A DNA stretch of 64,000 nt from Cellulomonas cellasea (GTDB taxonomy: Bacteria > Actinomycetota > Actinomycetes > Actinomycetales > Cellulomonadaceae). A model generated the notes under the pieces. That model saw only the letters and a program-made list of their open reading frames with translations, was not told the origin of the DNA and did no database searches. Both the position numbers and the translations under genes were made by a program. The DNA lies in the NCBI RefSeq assembly GCF_006538745.1, contig NZ_BJLR01000001.1, positions 124,001 through 188,000 on the forward strand, in the 5' to 3' direction. Below, piece after piece: positions 17,907 to 27,347 of this stretch (its first letter is position 1; every line of letters starts with the position of its first letter).

Positions 17907-17946
17907 TCGTGACGCGCAATCGCGTCGCGCTTCCCTGGGAGGTCCC

Positions 17947-20208
17947 GTGCTCGACGCGCTCAGTCGTCTGACCCACCGGCACGCCCGCTGGGTGCTCGCC
18001 GTCTCGCTCGCCCTCGCCGCGCTCGCCGCGGTGTGGGGCTCCTCCGTCTCCGACCACGTCCAGGCCGGCGGCTTCACCGTCCCCGGCTCCGACTCCGAGC
18101 GCGCCGAGCAGCGGGTCGCCGAGGAGCTCGGGCCGACCCGGCCCGACGTGCTCGTGACCTACGCGCACCCGACGCTCACCCCCGACGACCCGCGGTTCGC
18201 CGCCGACCTCACGGCCCACCTCGACGCGCTGCCCGACGACGCGACCGCCCGCGTCGTCGGGCCGTGGACGGCCGGGCTCCCCGCGGACGCGGCGGCCGCG
18301 CTGCTCGGGACCGACGGCCGGTCCGCGCTCGTCGCGATCTCCGTCCCGGGCACCGACCTCGACGCCCGCGTCCAGGCCTACGGCGACCTCGAGCCGTCCC
18401 TCGCGGCGCCCGAGCCGTGGACCACCGCGGTCGGCGGGGCCCTCGCGGTCAACGCCGACCTCACGCACCGCGCCGAGACCGACATCGCCGCGGCCGAGAC
18501 GCTCGCGATGCCCGTGCTCCTGGTCCTGCTCGCGGTCATCTTCGGCAGCGGCGTCGCGGCGCTGCTGCCCGTCGTCATGGGCGTGCTCGCGATCCTCGGC
18601 GCGATGGGCCTGCTGCGTGCGCTGACCCTGGTCACCGACGTCTCGACGTTCGCGATCAACGTCACGACGATCCTCGGCCTCGGGCTCGCGATCGACTACG
18701 CGCTGTTCGTGGTGAGCCGCTTCCGCGAGGAGCTGGCCCGCACCGACGACGTCGGCGCCGCCGTCGTCCGGACGGTCACCACCGCCGGCCGGACCGTGAT
18801 CTTCTCGGGGCTCACCGTGCTCATCGCGTTCGCGGGCCTGCTCGCGTTCCCGCAGATGTTCCTGCGCAGCATGGGGCTCGGCGGCATGGCCGTCGTCCTG
18901 CTCGACATGGTCCTCGCCGTGACGCTCCTGCCCGCGCTGCTCGCCCTGCTCGGCCGCCGGGTCGACGCCGGGCGGCTCCCGCGCGGCCTCACGCAGCGGC
19001 TCGCCGCCCGGCGCGCGGGCCGCACCCCGGCCTGGACCCGGCTCGGGCGCGGCGTGCTGCGCCGGCCCGGGGTCGTCGCCGCGGGCGTCACGGCCGTCCT
19101 GCTGCTCGTCGCGCTGCCCGCGCTCGGGCTCGTGGTCGGCTCGTCCGACGAGCGCGACCTGCCCGCCTCCTCCCCCGCGCGGCAGGCGACCGAGCGGCTC
19201 GCGGACCTCTTCCCCGGCGGCGGCAGCGAGGTCACGCTCGATGTCGTGCTCGACGGCGCCCCGGAGCCCGCCGCGCTCGACGGCTACCTCGCCGGGCTCG
19301 GCGCGCTCCCCGACGCCGGCCCGGTCCGGGTCGTCGCCGCGACCGACCGGCTCACCTCCGTGGCGGTCACGGCCCCGGGCGCGGTCGACGCCCCGGCGAC
19401 GCGCGACCTGGTCCGGGCCGTGCGCGCGCTCGAGGGCCCCGCGGGGACCGACGGCGCACCGGTCGAGGTGCTCGTCGGCGGGGCGGCCGCGGCGAACGTG
19501 GACTCGACCGACGCGATCGCGTCGGCACTCCCGTGGGCGCTGCTCGTCATCGCAGGCGCGACGGCCGTCCTGCTGTTCCTCGCGCTCGGCTCGCTCGTGC
19601 TGCCGGTGAAGGCGATCGCGCTCAACGTCCTCTCGCTCGGTGCGACGTTCGGTGCCGTGTGGTGGGCGTTCGGCGACGCGCACCTCGCCGGGGCGCTGGG
19701 CTTCACCGCGACCGGGCGCATCGACCCGTCCAACCTCGTCCTCATCGGGGTCATCGCGTTCGGCCTCGCGATGGACTACGAGCTGTTCCTGCTGAGCCGC
19801 GTGCGCGAGGAGCACCTGCGCGGGCGGTCGGCGGACGACGCGGTCGTCGTCGGGCTCGAGCGCACGGGGCGGACCATCACCTCGGCCGCGCTGCTGCTCG
19901 TCGTCGTGCTCGTCGCGATGGGGACGTCCGGCGTCGCGTTCCTCAAGGTCATCGGGCTCGGGCTGGCGTTCGCGGTGCTCGTGGACGCGACCCTGGTCCG
20001 GGCGCTGCTCGTGCCCGCGACCGTGCGGCTGCTCGGGCGGTCGGTGTGGTGGCTGCCCGCGCCGCTCGCCCGGCTGCACGCACGCGCGGGGCTCAGCGAG
20101 GGCGAGGCCCCGGCGGAGCGCGGGACGGGCGCCGGCGGAGGTGCGGACACCGGTGCGGACGTGGCCACCGACGACCGGCCGCGCGAGCTCGTCGGGACCG
20201 GGGCCTGA
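17947..20208 (+). CDS. MMPL/RND-family transporter
   Basis: The 753-residue membrane protein has two repeated halves. Each consists of a single helix, an extracytoplasmic domain and a bundle of about five helices. The internal duplication shows as NVTTILGLGLAIDYALFVVSRFREELAR near residue 238 and NLVLIGVIAFGLAMDYELFLLSRVREEHLR near residue 598, both with the D-Y proton-relay region of MMPL proteins. The start is GTG 17947, with GGGAGGT just upstream. Family members export lipids, pigments or hydrophobic drugs; the cargo here is unknown. A 50-residue low-complexity tail ends the protein. Confidence 0.9.
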   Translation: MLDALSRLTHRHARWVLAVSLALAALAAVWGSSVSDHVQAGGFTVPGSDSERAEQRVAEELGPTRPDVLVTYAHPTLTPDDPRFAADLTAHLDALPDDATARVVGPWTAGLPADAAAALLGTDGRSALVAISVPGTDLDARVQAYGDLEPSLAAPEPWTTAVGGALAVNADLTHRAETDIAAAETLAMPVLLVLLAVIFGSGVAALLPVVMGVLAILGAMGLLRALTLVTDVSTFAINVTTILGLGLAIDYALFVVSRFREELARTDDVGAAVVRTVTTAGRTVIFSGLTVLIAFAGLLAFPQMFLRSMGLGGMAVVLLDMVLAVTLLPALLALLGRRVDAGRLPRGLTQRLAARRAGRTPAWTRLGRGVLRRPGVVAAGVTAVLLLVALPALGLVVGSSDERDLPASSPARQATERLADLFPGGGSEVTLDVVLDGAPEPAALDGYLAGLGALPDAGPVRVVAATDRLTSVAVTAPGAVDAPATRDLVRAVRALEGPAGTDGAPVEVLVGGAAAANVDSTDAIASALPWALLVIAGATAVLLFLALGSLVLPVKAIALNVLSLGATFGAVWWAFGDAHLAGALGFTATGRIDPSNLVLIGVIAFGLAMDYELFLLSRVREEHLRGRSADDAVVVGLERTGRTITSAALLLVVVLVAMGTSGVAFLKVIGLGLAFAVLVDATLVRALLVPATVRLLGRSVWWLPAPLARLHARAGLSEGEAPAERGTGAGGGADTGADVATDDRPRELVGTGA

Positions 20209-20214
20209 CGTCCT

Positions 20215-20250
20215 GGCCGGCGGCGTCCCTCGTCGGGGCCGCCGCCGGCC
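20215..20250 (+). terminator. Stem-loop terminator after the MMPL gene
   Basis: Arms at 20215-20225 and 20240-20250 pair over 11 bases with a 14-base loop, starting seven bases after the stop codon. Confidence 0.65.
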
Positions 20251-20314
20251 CGGGCGTCCGCGGGACCGGCGCACCGACGGGCACGTCCGGACCGCTCGAC
20301 TACGCTCAGCCGTC

Positions 20315-21184
20315 GTGGCCACCACCGACGACACCGCCTCCGGCACGCACTGGGTCCTGACGCTCTCCTGCCCCGACCGCCCCGGGATCGTGCACGCGGT
20401 CGCGGGCCTGCTCGCGGAGCACGGCGGGAACATCACCGAGTCGCAGCAGTTCGGCGACGCGCTGTCCGGGCTGTTCTTCATGCGGGTCCAGGTGACGTCG
20501 GCCGCCTCGCGCGCGGAGCTCGAGGGTCCGCTCACCGAGCTCGCGCAGCGCTTCTCGATGGACTGGGAGCTCGACGTCTCCGGCCGTCCGGTGCGCACGC
20601 TCGTGCTGGGCTCGACCGCCGCGCACTGCCTCAACGACCTCGCGTTCCGCCAGCGCTCGGAGAAGCTGCCGATCGAGATCGTCGCCGTCGTCTCGAACCA
20701 CACGGTGCTCGCCGAGCTCGCCGCGTTCTACGGCATCGACTTCCACCACGTGCCCGTGACGGCCGCGACCAAGCCCGCCGCGGAGGCCCGCCTGCTCGAG
20801 CTCGTCGAGGAGCTCGACGTCGAGCTCGTCGTGCTCGCGCGGTACATGCAGATCCTGTCGCCCGACCTGTGCGCGCGGCTCGCGGGGCGCGCGATCAACA
20901 TCCACCACTCGTTCCTGCCGTCGTTCAAGGGCGCGCGCCCGTACGCGCAGGCCCACGACCGCGGGGTCAAGCTCATCGGCGCGACGGCGCACTACGTCAC
21001 GGGCGACCTCGACGAGGGGCCGATCATCGAGCAGGACGTCGAGCGCGTCGACCACACGCGCACGGTCGAGGACCTCGTCGCGCTCGGGCAGGACGTCGAG
21101 CGCCGCGCCCTCGCCCGCGCCGTGCGCTGGCACGCGGAGCACCGGGTGCTGCTCGACGGGCACCGGACGATCGTCTTCCGCTGA
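20315..21184 (+). CDS. purU: Formyltetrahydrofolate deformylase
   Basis: This enzyme hydrolyses 10-formyl-THF to THF and formate, adjusting the one-carbon pool. The 289-residue protein joins an N-terminal ACT domain (SCPDRPGIVHAVAGLLAEHG, near residue 12) to a formyltransferase-fold domain with the catalytic stretch NIHHSFLPSFKGARPY and the aspartate-containing YVTGDLDEGPIIEQ. GTG 20315 has no ribosome-binding site. A TACGCT hexamer at 20301-20306 puts the expected transcription start close to the GTG, so it may be leaderless. It opposes the flow served by folD elsewhere in the window. Confidence 0.94.
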   Translation: MATTDDTASGTHWVLTLSCPDRPGIVHAVAGLLAEHGGNITESQQFGDALSGLFFMRVQVTSAASRAELEGPLTELAQRFSMDWELDVSGRPVRTLVLGSTAAHCLNDLAFRQRSEKLPIEIVAVVSNHTVLAELAAFYGIDFHHVPVTAATKPAAEARLLELVEELDVELVVLARYMQILSPDLCARLAGRAINIHHSFLPSFKGARPYAQAHDRGVKLIGATAHYVTGDLDEGPIIEQDVERVDHTRTVEDLVALGQDVERRALARAVRWHAEHRVLLDGHRTIVFR

Positions 21185-21300
21185 CGCCCGGTCGCCGTCG
21201 TCCGCGCGCCGTGGTCCCGGTGCCGCCCGCGGGCGCCGTGACCGCGCGAGGAGCGATTCGGACCCGGCCGCCTGGTTGACCCCACTCCGCGCGGACGCGA

Positions 21301-21347
21301 GGCTCCGAAAAAGCCCAGCGGCGGAGCCGAGACTTCGGTCCCGCCGC
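21301..21347 (+). promoter_or_regulatory. Leader with two mutually exclusive stems upstream of the esterase
   Basis: GGCTCCG (21301-21307) can pair perfectly with CGGAGCC (21322-21328). Alternatively 21318-21347 folds into a hairpin, GCGGCGG with CCGCCGC plus inner CCGA with TCGG. The two folds compete for the same bases. The loop of the first contains a rare A-run, GAAAAAG. This is the architecture of an attenuator or riboswitch platform, but I could not match it to a known class. Confidence 0.45.
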
Positions 21348-21400
21348 GCGCCCGCACGACGACGCCGTCGTGCTCCGGCCCGGAGAGGACCCCCCTCGCG

Positions 21401-22765
21401 ATGAACCGCCTCAGGACGACCTGGACCCGCGTGCTCACGGGCGCCGCGGCGTCGGCCGCGCTGGTGACCGGCCTGGTCGTCTCCGCCCCGACGGCGTCCG
21501 CCGCCTCGCTCGTCGAGGTCACCGGCTTCGGCGCCAACCCGAGCAACCTCCGGATGCACCTGTTCGTGCCCGACCAGCTCCCGGCCAATCCCGCCGTGCT
21601 CCTCGCGATCCACTACTGCACCGGGAGTGGCCCGGCGTTCTACAACGGCGCGCAGTTCGACGAGCTCGCGACGCGCTACGGCTTCATCGTCGTGTACCCG
21701 TCCGCGACGCGGAGCGGCAGCTGCTTCGACGTGGCCTCGCCGCAGGCCCTGCGCCGCGACGGCGGGAGCGACCCCGTCGGCATCCGCTCGATGCTGTCCT
21801 ACGTCCAGCAGCGGTACACGACCGACCCGGGCCGCGTCTTCGTCACCGGGGTCTCGTCGGGCGCGATGATGACGCAGGTCATGCTCGCCAACTACCCCGA
21901 CGTCTTCGCCGCGGGCTCGGCCTACGCCGGCGTCCCGGCGTCGTGCTTCGCGACGACCAACGGGTCCGAGTGGAACAGCGAGTGCTCGGGCGGGCGGATC
22001 AACCGGACGGCGCAGCAGTGGGGCGACCTCGTGCGGGCGGCCTACCCCGGCTACACGGGCGCGCGGCCCCGCGTGCAGCTGTGGCACGGGACGCAGGACG
22101 AGACGCTGAGCTACGTGAACTTCGGCGAGTCCGTCGAGCAGTGGACGAACGTGCACGGGCTGAGCCAGACGCCGACGTCCACCGACTCCCCCGCCGCCGG
22201 GTACACGCGCACGCGCTACGGCAGCGGCGGCCCACAGGCCCCGGTCGAGGCGATCAGCATGGCCGGCGTCTCGCACAACCTCCCCGTCGACGCCGCGCAG
22301 GCCATCCGGTTCTTCGGCCTCGACCAGCCGGGTCCGACGCCCACGCCGACAGCGACCCCGACGCCGACGCCGACGCCGACGGTCACCCCGACCGCGACGC
22401 CCACCCCGACGGCCACCGCCACCCCGACGCCCACGCCGACCTCGAACCCCGCCGGCGGCTGCACCGTGACGTACGGCGTGAACCAGTGGAACAACGGCTT
22501 CACGGCGAACATCACCGTGCGGAACACCGGCACCGCGCCCGTCACCGGCTGGACGCTGACCTGGGCCTACCCCTCGGGCCAGCAGGTCACGCAGTCCTGG
22601 AGCTCGACGACGACGCAGTCCGGCACCCAGGTGACCGCCCGCAACGCGGCGTGGAACGCCACGATCCCCGCCGGGGGTTCCACGTCCTTCGGCCTCAACG
22701 GCACGCACCCCGGCACCAACGCCACCCCCCGCGGCTTCGCGCTCAACGGCACCCCGTGCGGCTGA
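21401..22765 (+). CDS. Secreted CE1-type esterase (PHB depolymerase/acetylxylan esterase family) with CBM2
   Basis: The 454-residue protein has a signal peptide ending near ASA at residues 32-34. An alpha/beta-hydrolase follows, with the nucleophile motif GVSSGAMMT (serine near residue 151), an aspartate in HGTQDETLS and a histidine in [10 protein letters not shown] Pro/Thr linker covers about residues 310-350. A family 2 carbohydrate-binding module starts at [16 protein letters not shown] and ends NGTPCG, its two cysteines forming the usual end-to-end disulphide. This suggests release of ester groups from xylan bound to cellulose fibres, though feruloyl or polyhydroxybutyrate esters are alternatives. 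A structured leader precedes it. Confidence 0.88.
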   Translation: MNRLRTTWTRVLTGAAASAALVTGLVVSAPTASAASLVEVTGFGANPSNLRMHLFVPDQLPANPAVLLAIHYCTGSGPAFYNGAQFDELATRYGFIVVYPSATRSGSCFDVASPQALRRDGGSDPVGIRSMLSYVQQRYTTDPGRVFVTGVSSGAMMTQVMLANYPDVFAAGSAYAGVPASCFATTNGSEWNSECSGGRINRTAQQWGDLVRAAYPGYTGARPRVQLWHGTQDETLSYVNFGESVEQWTNVHGLSQTPTSTDSPAAGYTRTRYGSGGPQAPVEAISMAGVSHNLPVDAAQAIRFFGLDQPGPTPTPTATPTPTPTPTVTPTATPTPTATATPTPTPTSNPAGGCTVTYGVNQWNNGFTANITVRNTGTAPVTGWTLTWAYPSGQQVTQSWSSTTTQSGTQVTARNAAWNATIPAGGSTSFGLNGTHPGTNATPRGFALNGTPCG

Positions 22766-22784
22766 CGCGCTGACCGACCGGCGA

Positions 22785-22816
22785 CCGCCCGCCGGCCCAC
22801 CCGGGCCGGCGGGCGG
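22785..22816. terminator. Bidirectional terminator between esterase and xylH
   Basis: Perfect 14-base arms (22785-22798 and 22803-22816) with a four-base loop lie between two converging genes, 20 bases after the esterase stop and 23 bases past the permease stop. Confidence 0.85.
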
Positions 22817-22839
22817 AGCCGTGCGGGAGGCGAGGCGCG

Positions 22840-24066
22840 TCAGGCCTGGTTGGCCCGCCGGACGACCGAGTCGATCAGCACCGCGAGCGCGAGCACGACG
22901 CCGGTGATGACGTACCGGACGGACGTGTCGAGGTTGAGCAGCGTGAGGCCGCTCGAGATGGACTGGATCACGAGGATGCCGAGCAGCGCGGACCACGCGC
23001 TCCCCCGGCCGCCGAACAGGCTCGTCCCGCCGATCACGGCCGCGGCGATCGCGGTGAGGTAGATGTCGCCGCCGCCGGTCCCCTGGTTCGCGGCCGCGAG
23101 GCGCCCGGCGGACAGGATGCCGCCGAGGGCGGCGAGCGTCGAGCACGCGACGAACGCGGAGACGAAGGTGCGCTGCACCGGCAGGCCGGCGCGGCGCGCG
23201 GACTCGACGTCGCCGCCGACGGCGCGGACGGCCCGCCCCCAGCGCGTGCGTCGCAGAAGCAGGTCGACGACGGCGACCAGACCGACGAACAGGGCGAACG
23301 TGAACCCGACGCCCCGGTTGGTGTTGAGGTAGGCGACGGCACCGCCGAGCACGAGTGCGAGGACCCCGACCCGCGCCGCGACGACCGTGAGGCTCGGGAC
23401 GGGCAGCTCGGCGCGCTCCCGGCGGGCGCGCCCGACGAGCAGGCTCGCGGCGTGCCCGACGACGACGAGCACGACGAGCGCGTACGAGACGCCGGCGGGG
23501 AGGAACCCGCGCTGCGAGACCTGCACGAGCCAGGACTCGAACGGCAGGTTGACCGAGCCGGTCGGCCCGAGCACGCGCAGCTGCAGGCCCGCGAAGACGA
23601 GCAGCCCCGCGAGCGTGAAGACGAAGCTCGGCAGCCGCAGGCGCGTGAACAGGACCCCGTACAACAGGCCGACGACGACGCCGACCGCGAGCGCCGCGAG
23701 CGCGGTCAGGGCGATGGGCCAGCGCAGCTGCACGGCGCCGACCGCGACGACGGCCGCCGCGAGGCCGCTGACCGAGCCGACGGACAGGTCGATCTGCCCG
23801 ACCAGCAGGACCAGCACGACCCCGAGCGCGAGCACCCCGGTCGCGGCGCACTGCAGCGTCAGGTTGACGAGGTTGTCGCTCGACAGGAACGAGGGGTTGA
23901 GGAGCTGGAACACGAGCCAGATGACCGCGAGCGCCGCGACGATGGGCAGCATCCCGAGCTCGCCCGAGCGCACGTGGCCCACCAGCTCGCGCAGCGCGCC
24001 TCCCGGACCCGTCGCCGTCGGCACGGGTGCGGTCGCGTCGCGGCGCTCGCCGCCGAGCACGCTCAC
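22840..24066 (-). CDS. xylH: Sugar ABC transporter permease (XylH/RbsC family)
   Basis: This 408-residue membrane protein with about ten helices belongs to the BPD_transp_2 family of pentose and monosaccharide importers. Family hallmarks are VGQIDLSVGSVSGLAAAV near residue 90, RAVGGDVESARRAGLPV (cytoplasmic coupling helix) and AVIGGTSLFGGRGS near residue 350. The start is GTG 24066, which overlaps the ATPase stop as GTGA, so translation is coupled. It is the last gene of the ROK-xylF-xylG-xylH operon. Xylose specificity is inferred from the binding protein and gene order. Confidence 0.85.
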   Translation of the reverse strand: MSVLGGERRDATAPVPTATGPGGALRELVGHVRSGELGMLPIVAALAVIWLVFQLLNPSFLSSDNLVNLTLQCAATGVLALGVVLVLLVGQIDLSVGSVSGLAAAVVAVGAVQLRWPIALTALAALAVGVVVGLLYGVLFTRLRLPSFVFTLAGLLVFAGLQLRVLGPTGSVNLPFESWLVQVSQRGFLPAGVSYALVVLVVVGHAASLLVGRARRERAELPVPSLTVVAARVGVLALVLGGAVAYLNTNRGVGFTFALFVGLVAVVDLLLRRTRWGRAVRAVGGDVESARRAGLPVQRTFVSAFVACSTLAALGGILSAGRLAAANQGTGGGDIYLTAIAAAVIGGTSLFGGRGSAWSALLGILVIQSISSGLTLLNLDTSVRYVITGVVLALAVLIDSVVRRANQA

Positions 24067-24932
24067 GGGATCACCTCGTGCGCGTCCGGGCGCCTGGGCC
24101 CGTCGGCGCGCCCGGGCACCTCCGCACGCGCCGGTCCGGGCCGAGCCGCCGGCCGCGGACCGTCACCGCGCGCGACGTCCGGTGCACCGCGCCGGGGCGC
24201 GCCCGACGTCGCGCCCGTGACCGCCGCGATGAGGTCCTCGTAGCTCGTGCTCGCGGCGTCGAACTCGCCGTTGACGCGGCCGAGCCGCAGCACGACGATC
24301 CGGTCGGCGACCGCCTGGACGTCGGCCATCGAGTGGCTGATGAGGACGACGCCGTGCCCGCGCTCGCGCAGCCGCTCGATGAGGCTGAGCACCTCCGCGG
24401 TCTGCGTGATGCCGAGCGCCGACGTCGGCTCGTCGAGCACGAGGACGCGCGGCTCGCCGAGCAGCGAGCGGGCGATCGCGACCGCCTGCCGCTGACCGCC
24501 CGAGAGCGCGCCGACGGGGATGCGCACCGACGGCACGCGCGCGGCGAGCTGCCCGAGCAGCGTCCACGCCTGCTTCTCCATCGCGACCTCGTCGAGCAGG
24601 ACCGCCCGCGTGACCTCCTGGCCGAGGAAGATGTTCTCGACGACGTCGAGGTTGGCGCACAGCGCGCCGTCCTGGAACACCGCCGCGATGCCGTGGGAGC
24701 GCGCGGCGGCGGGCGTGGACAGCGAGACCGGCTGGCCGTCGAGCAGCACCTGGCCGGCGTCAGGCACGAGCGCCCCCGAGATCACGCCCGCGAGGGTCGA
24801 CTTCCCGGCGCCGTTGTCCCCGATGACCGCGACGACCTCGTGCGGCCGGATCTCGAGGTCGACGTCGACGAGCGCGCGCACGGCTCCGTAGCTCTTGGAG
24901 ATGCCGCGGAGCGAGAGCACCGAGCCGTTCAT
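24063..24932 (-). CDS. xylG: Sugar ABC transporter ATP-binding protein, single ABC domain
   Basis: The 289-residue ATPase has Walker A GDNGAGKST (near residue 37), signature LSGGQRQAVAIARSL, Walker B VLVLDEPTSALG and an H-loop in ISHSM. Classical XylG and RbsA proteins carry two ABC domains (about 500 residues). This one has only one, so it would act as a homodimer with XylH, an arrangement also seen in other actinobacterial monosaccharide importers. A 40-residue Pro/Arg/Gly-rich tail follows the domain. The ATG overlaps the binding-protein stop as ATGA. Confidence 0.85.
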   Translation of the reverse strand: MNGSVLSLRGISKSYGAVRALVDVDLEIRPHEVVAVIGDNGAGKSTLAGVISGALVPDAGQVLLDGQPVSLSTPAAARSHGIAAVFQDGALCANLDVVENIFLGQEVTRAVLLDEVAMEKQAWTLLGQLAARVPSVRIPVGALSGGQRQAVAIARSLLGEPRVLVLDEPTSALGITQTAEVLSLIERLRERGHGVVLISHSMADVQAVADRIVVLRLGRVNGEFDAASTSYEDLIAAVTGATSGAPRRGAPDVARGDGPRPAARPGPARAEVPGRADGPRRPDAHEVIP

Positions 24933-26035
24933 CGGGCCACCTCTCCCACGAGACCTGCTTCGCTGCACGCGCGGGTGTAAGGCTGCACGCAGATCTCCTC
25001 GATCGTATAGAGGCCGCCGTCGACGACGACGCGGCTCAGGTTCTCGACGGTCACCGCGGTGGGGGTCAGCAGGAGCGCGGGGACGCCCTCGACGGTCGCG
25101 GTCGTCGCGGGCTGCTCGCCGTGCAGCACGCGCACCGCGAGCTCGGCGGCCGTGCGCGCCTGCTCGGTGATCGCCTTGTAGACCGTCATGTACTGGTCGC
25201 CCGAGACGATGCGCTGGATCGCCGCGAGCTCGGCGTCCTGCCCGGTCACGGGCGGGACGGGGTCGAGGCCGGCCGCCTTCATCGCGGAGATGGCGCCGCC
25301 CGCGGTCCCGTCGTTCGCGGCGTAGACCGCGTCGACGCGCCCGGCGTACTGCGTGAGCTGGCCGGCGACCCACTCCTGCGCCTTGTCGGGGCTCCAGTCG
25401 GGGGTGCCGTACTCGGCGAGCACCCGGATGTCCGTGCCCTCGAACGCGCCGCGGACCCCGGCCTCGAGCGCGGCCGAGTTGGCGTCCGTGGGGGCGCCGC
25501 CGACGAGCAGCACGCCCGGCGGGTCGTCGCGGTCGGCGAGCTCGCCGCTCTCCGCGAGCGCCCGGACGAGCGCCTCGCCCTGGAGCTGGCCGACGCGGCG
25601 GCTGTCGAACGAGACGTAGTAGTCGAGCGGGGCGCTCGCGATGAACCGGTCGTACCCGATGACCGTCACGCCGCGCTCGCGCGCCGCCTCGACGATGCTC
25701 GCCGCCGCGGTGACGTCGACCGCGTCGAGCACGAGCACCCCGGCGCCCTGCGTGAGGACCGACTCCGCCTGCTCCTGCTGGCGGGCGGCGTCCTGGTCGG
25801 CGTTCGCGTACAGCACCCGGCACGTCGGGCAGCGGCGGGCGACGACCTCCTCGAACGTCGGGCGGTCGACGCCCTCGTAGCGCGCGGTCTTCGACTCGGG
25901 CAGCAGGAGCGCGATGGTCTCGCCCGACGGCGTGGGCGGCCCGTCGGCGCCGGCGGTGACCGGCGCGCACGCGGCGAGGACGAGGGTCGCGACGGCGGCT
26001 GCGGCGGCGGCGAGCCCCGAGCGGCGGCGGGTCAT
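24929..26035 (-). CDS. xylF: Sugar-binding lipoprotein (XylF-like)
   Basis: This 368-residue periplasmic-binding-protein-like lipoprotein has lipobox LAAC (cysteine 23) after a hydrophobic signal. The mature protein has the Peripla_BP_4 fold, with GYDRFIASAPLDYYVSFDSRRVG near residue 130, VGGAPTDANS, AANDGTAGGAI and VTGQDAELAAI. These match D-xylose-binding proteins of the XylF type. The extra cysteines in CPTCR near residue 70 and the C-terminal CVQPYTRAC are unusual and could form disulphides. The ATG overlaps the ROK gene stop by four bases. Confidence 0.83.
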   Translation of the reverse strand: MTRRRSGLAAAAAAVATLVLAACAPVTAGADGPPTPSGETIALLLPESKTARYEGVDRPTFEEVVARRCPTCRVLYANADQDAARQQEQAESVLTQGAGVLVLDAVDVTAAASIVEAARERGVTVIGYDRFIASAPLDYYVSFDSRRVGQLQGEALVRALAESGELADRDDPPGVLLVGGAPTDANSAALEAGVRGAFEGTDIRVLAEYGTPDWSPDKAQEWVAGQLTQYAGRVDAVYAANDGTAGGAISAMKAAGLDPVPPVTGQDAELAAIQRIVSGDQYMTVYKAITEQARTAAELAVRVLHGEQPATTATVEGVPALLLTPTAVTVENLSRVVVDGGLYTIEEICVQPYTRACSEAGLVGEVAR

Positions 26036-27216
26036 CCCACCACCGCCACGGACCCGGCGATCGCGGCGCGGTCGAGCGCGACGGCGAGCGCCCCGCGGAC
26101 CTCGGCGCTCGCCCCGAGCTCGGACGCCACGACGTCGACCGGCCCCGCGGTGCTCGGCACGGTGCGCTGCGCGAGGACCGTGCGCAGCGGGTCGAGCAGG
26201 ATGGCGCCCGCCTCGGCGAGCTGGCCGCCGACCACGACGAGCTCGGGGTCGAAGACGTTGCACACGTTCGCGGCCGCGGCGCCGAGGTGCAGGCCCGCGT
26301 CGGAGATGACGCGGCGGCAGCCCGGGTCGCCGTCCTGCGCGCGCGTGATGACGTCGCGCAGCGTGAGGTGCCCGTGGCTCGCGGCCAGCATCGCGAGCAG
26401 CACGGGTGCGCCGACGAACGTCTCGAGGCAGCCGCGGTTGCCGCACCGGCAGATCGGGCCGTTGTCGTCGAGCGTCACGTGCCCGATCTCCCCCGCGGTG
26501 CCGGAGCGCCCGTGGAACACCTCGCCGTTCAGCACGAGCCCGCCGCCCACGCCGTGCGACACCTTGAGGTAGAGAACGTGCCGCGCGCCGCGGGCCGCAC
26601 CGAGCCGGACCTCCGCGAGCGCCCCGAGGTTCGCGTCGTTGTCGACGTGCACGGGGATGCCGATGCGGCGCTCGAGCACCTCGGACACCGAGACGCCGTC
26701 CCAGCCGCGCAGCATCCCGACCGTCGCGATCCGGCCCGTGCGCACGTCGACGGGCGCGGGCACCCCGACCCCGACCGCGAGGACCTCTCCCATGCTCGCG
26801 TCGAGGGACTCGACCATCTCGGTGAGCAGGAGCGCGGCCCGGTCGAGGCCCGCGTCGGCGCGGTGGTCGGGCGGCAGGGGCATGCGCTGCTCGGCGATCA
26901 CGCGGTGCGCGACGTCCGACAGCGCGACGCGCATCGAGCGGGTGCCGAAGTGCACGCCCGCGACGAGCCCGAGGTTGCGGGCGAGGGTGACCTGCTGGGC
27001 GCGACGGCCGCTGCGGGACGTGGGTGCGGTGTGCAGGACGCCGAGCACCGTGAGCTCCTTGACGATGTTCGACACCGTCGCCGGGGACAGCCCTGTGACC
27101 CCGGCCAGCTCGACCTGCGTGAGGGAGCCACGCTGCTGGACCGCACTCACGATCCGGGCCCGGTTGGCTTCACGCAGTGAAGTCTGGGAGCCCGGCGTCA
27201 CCCGGTCTGTGCCCAC
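26032..27216 (-). CDS. ROK-family transcriptional regulator (XylR-like)
   Basis: The 394-residue protein has an N-terminal winged helix (VELAGVTGLSPATVSNIVKELTVLGVL near residue 40) and a ROK sugar-kinase-like domain. That domain has the zinc motif CRCGNRGCLETF and the glycine-rich GVGGGLVLNGEVFHG. It is the first gene of the xyl operon and probably represses it until xylose binds. GTG 27216 is preceded by TATCCT with a seven-base gap and no ribosome-binding site, which suggests a leaderless transcript. Several earlier in-frame codons exist but would add 69 residues with no resemblance to the family. Confidence 0.85.
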   Translation of the reverse strand: MGTDRVTPGSQTSLREANRARIVSAVQQRGSLTQVELAGVTGLSPATVSNIVKELTVLGVLHTAPTSRSGRRAQQVTLARNLGLVAGVHFGTRSMRVALSDVAHRVIAEQRMPLPPDHRADAGLDRAALLLTEMVESLDASMGEVLAVGVGVPAPVDVRTGRIATVGMLRGWDGVSVSEVLERRIGIPVHVDNDANLGALAEVRLGAARGARHVLYLKVSHGVGGGLVLNGEVFHGRSGTAGEIGHVTLDDNGPICRCGNRGCLETFVGAPVLLAMLAASHGHLTLRDVITRAQDGDPGCRRVISDAGLHLGAAAANVCNVFDPELVVVGGQLAEAGAILLDPLRTVLAQRTVPSTAGPVDVVASELGASAEVRGALAVALDRAAIAGSVAVVG

Positions 27217-27347
27217 AGCGGGAAGGATACACAGCGCCGCGAAGGCGCTTGCCTGCGCGGGTCCGCAGCCATGTCGGGCGTCCGTGCGCACCGGTCGGGA
27301 ATCCCCGCTGCGCAGCACTTTCGGCCCGTTCGCCCGGTTCGGAGAAC

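Noticed and set aside
21301-21347. Leader before the esterase considered as a c-di-GMP riboswitch
   Set aside because: The conserved blocks of class I aptamers are not present. The structure is reported as unassigned instead.
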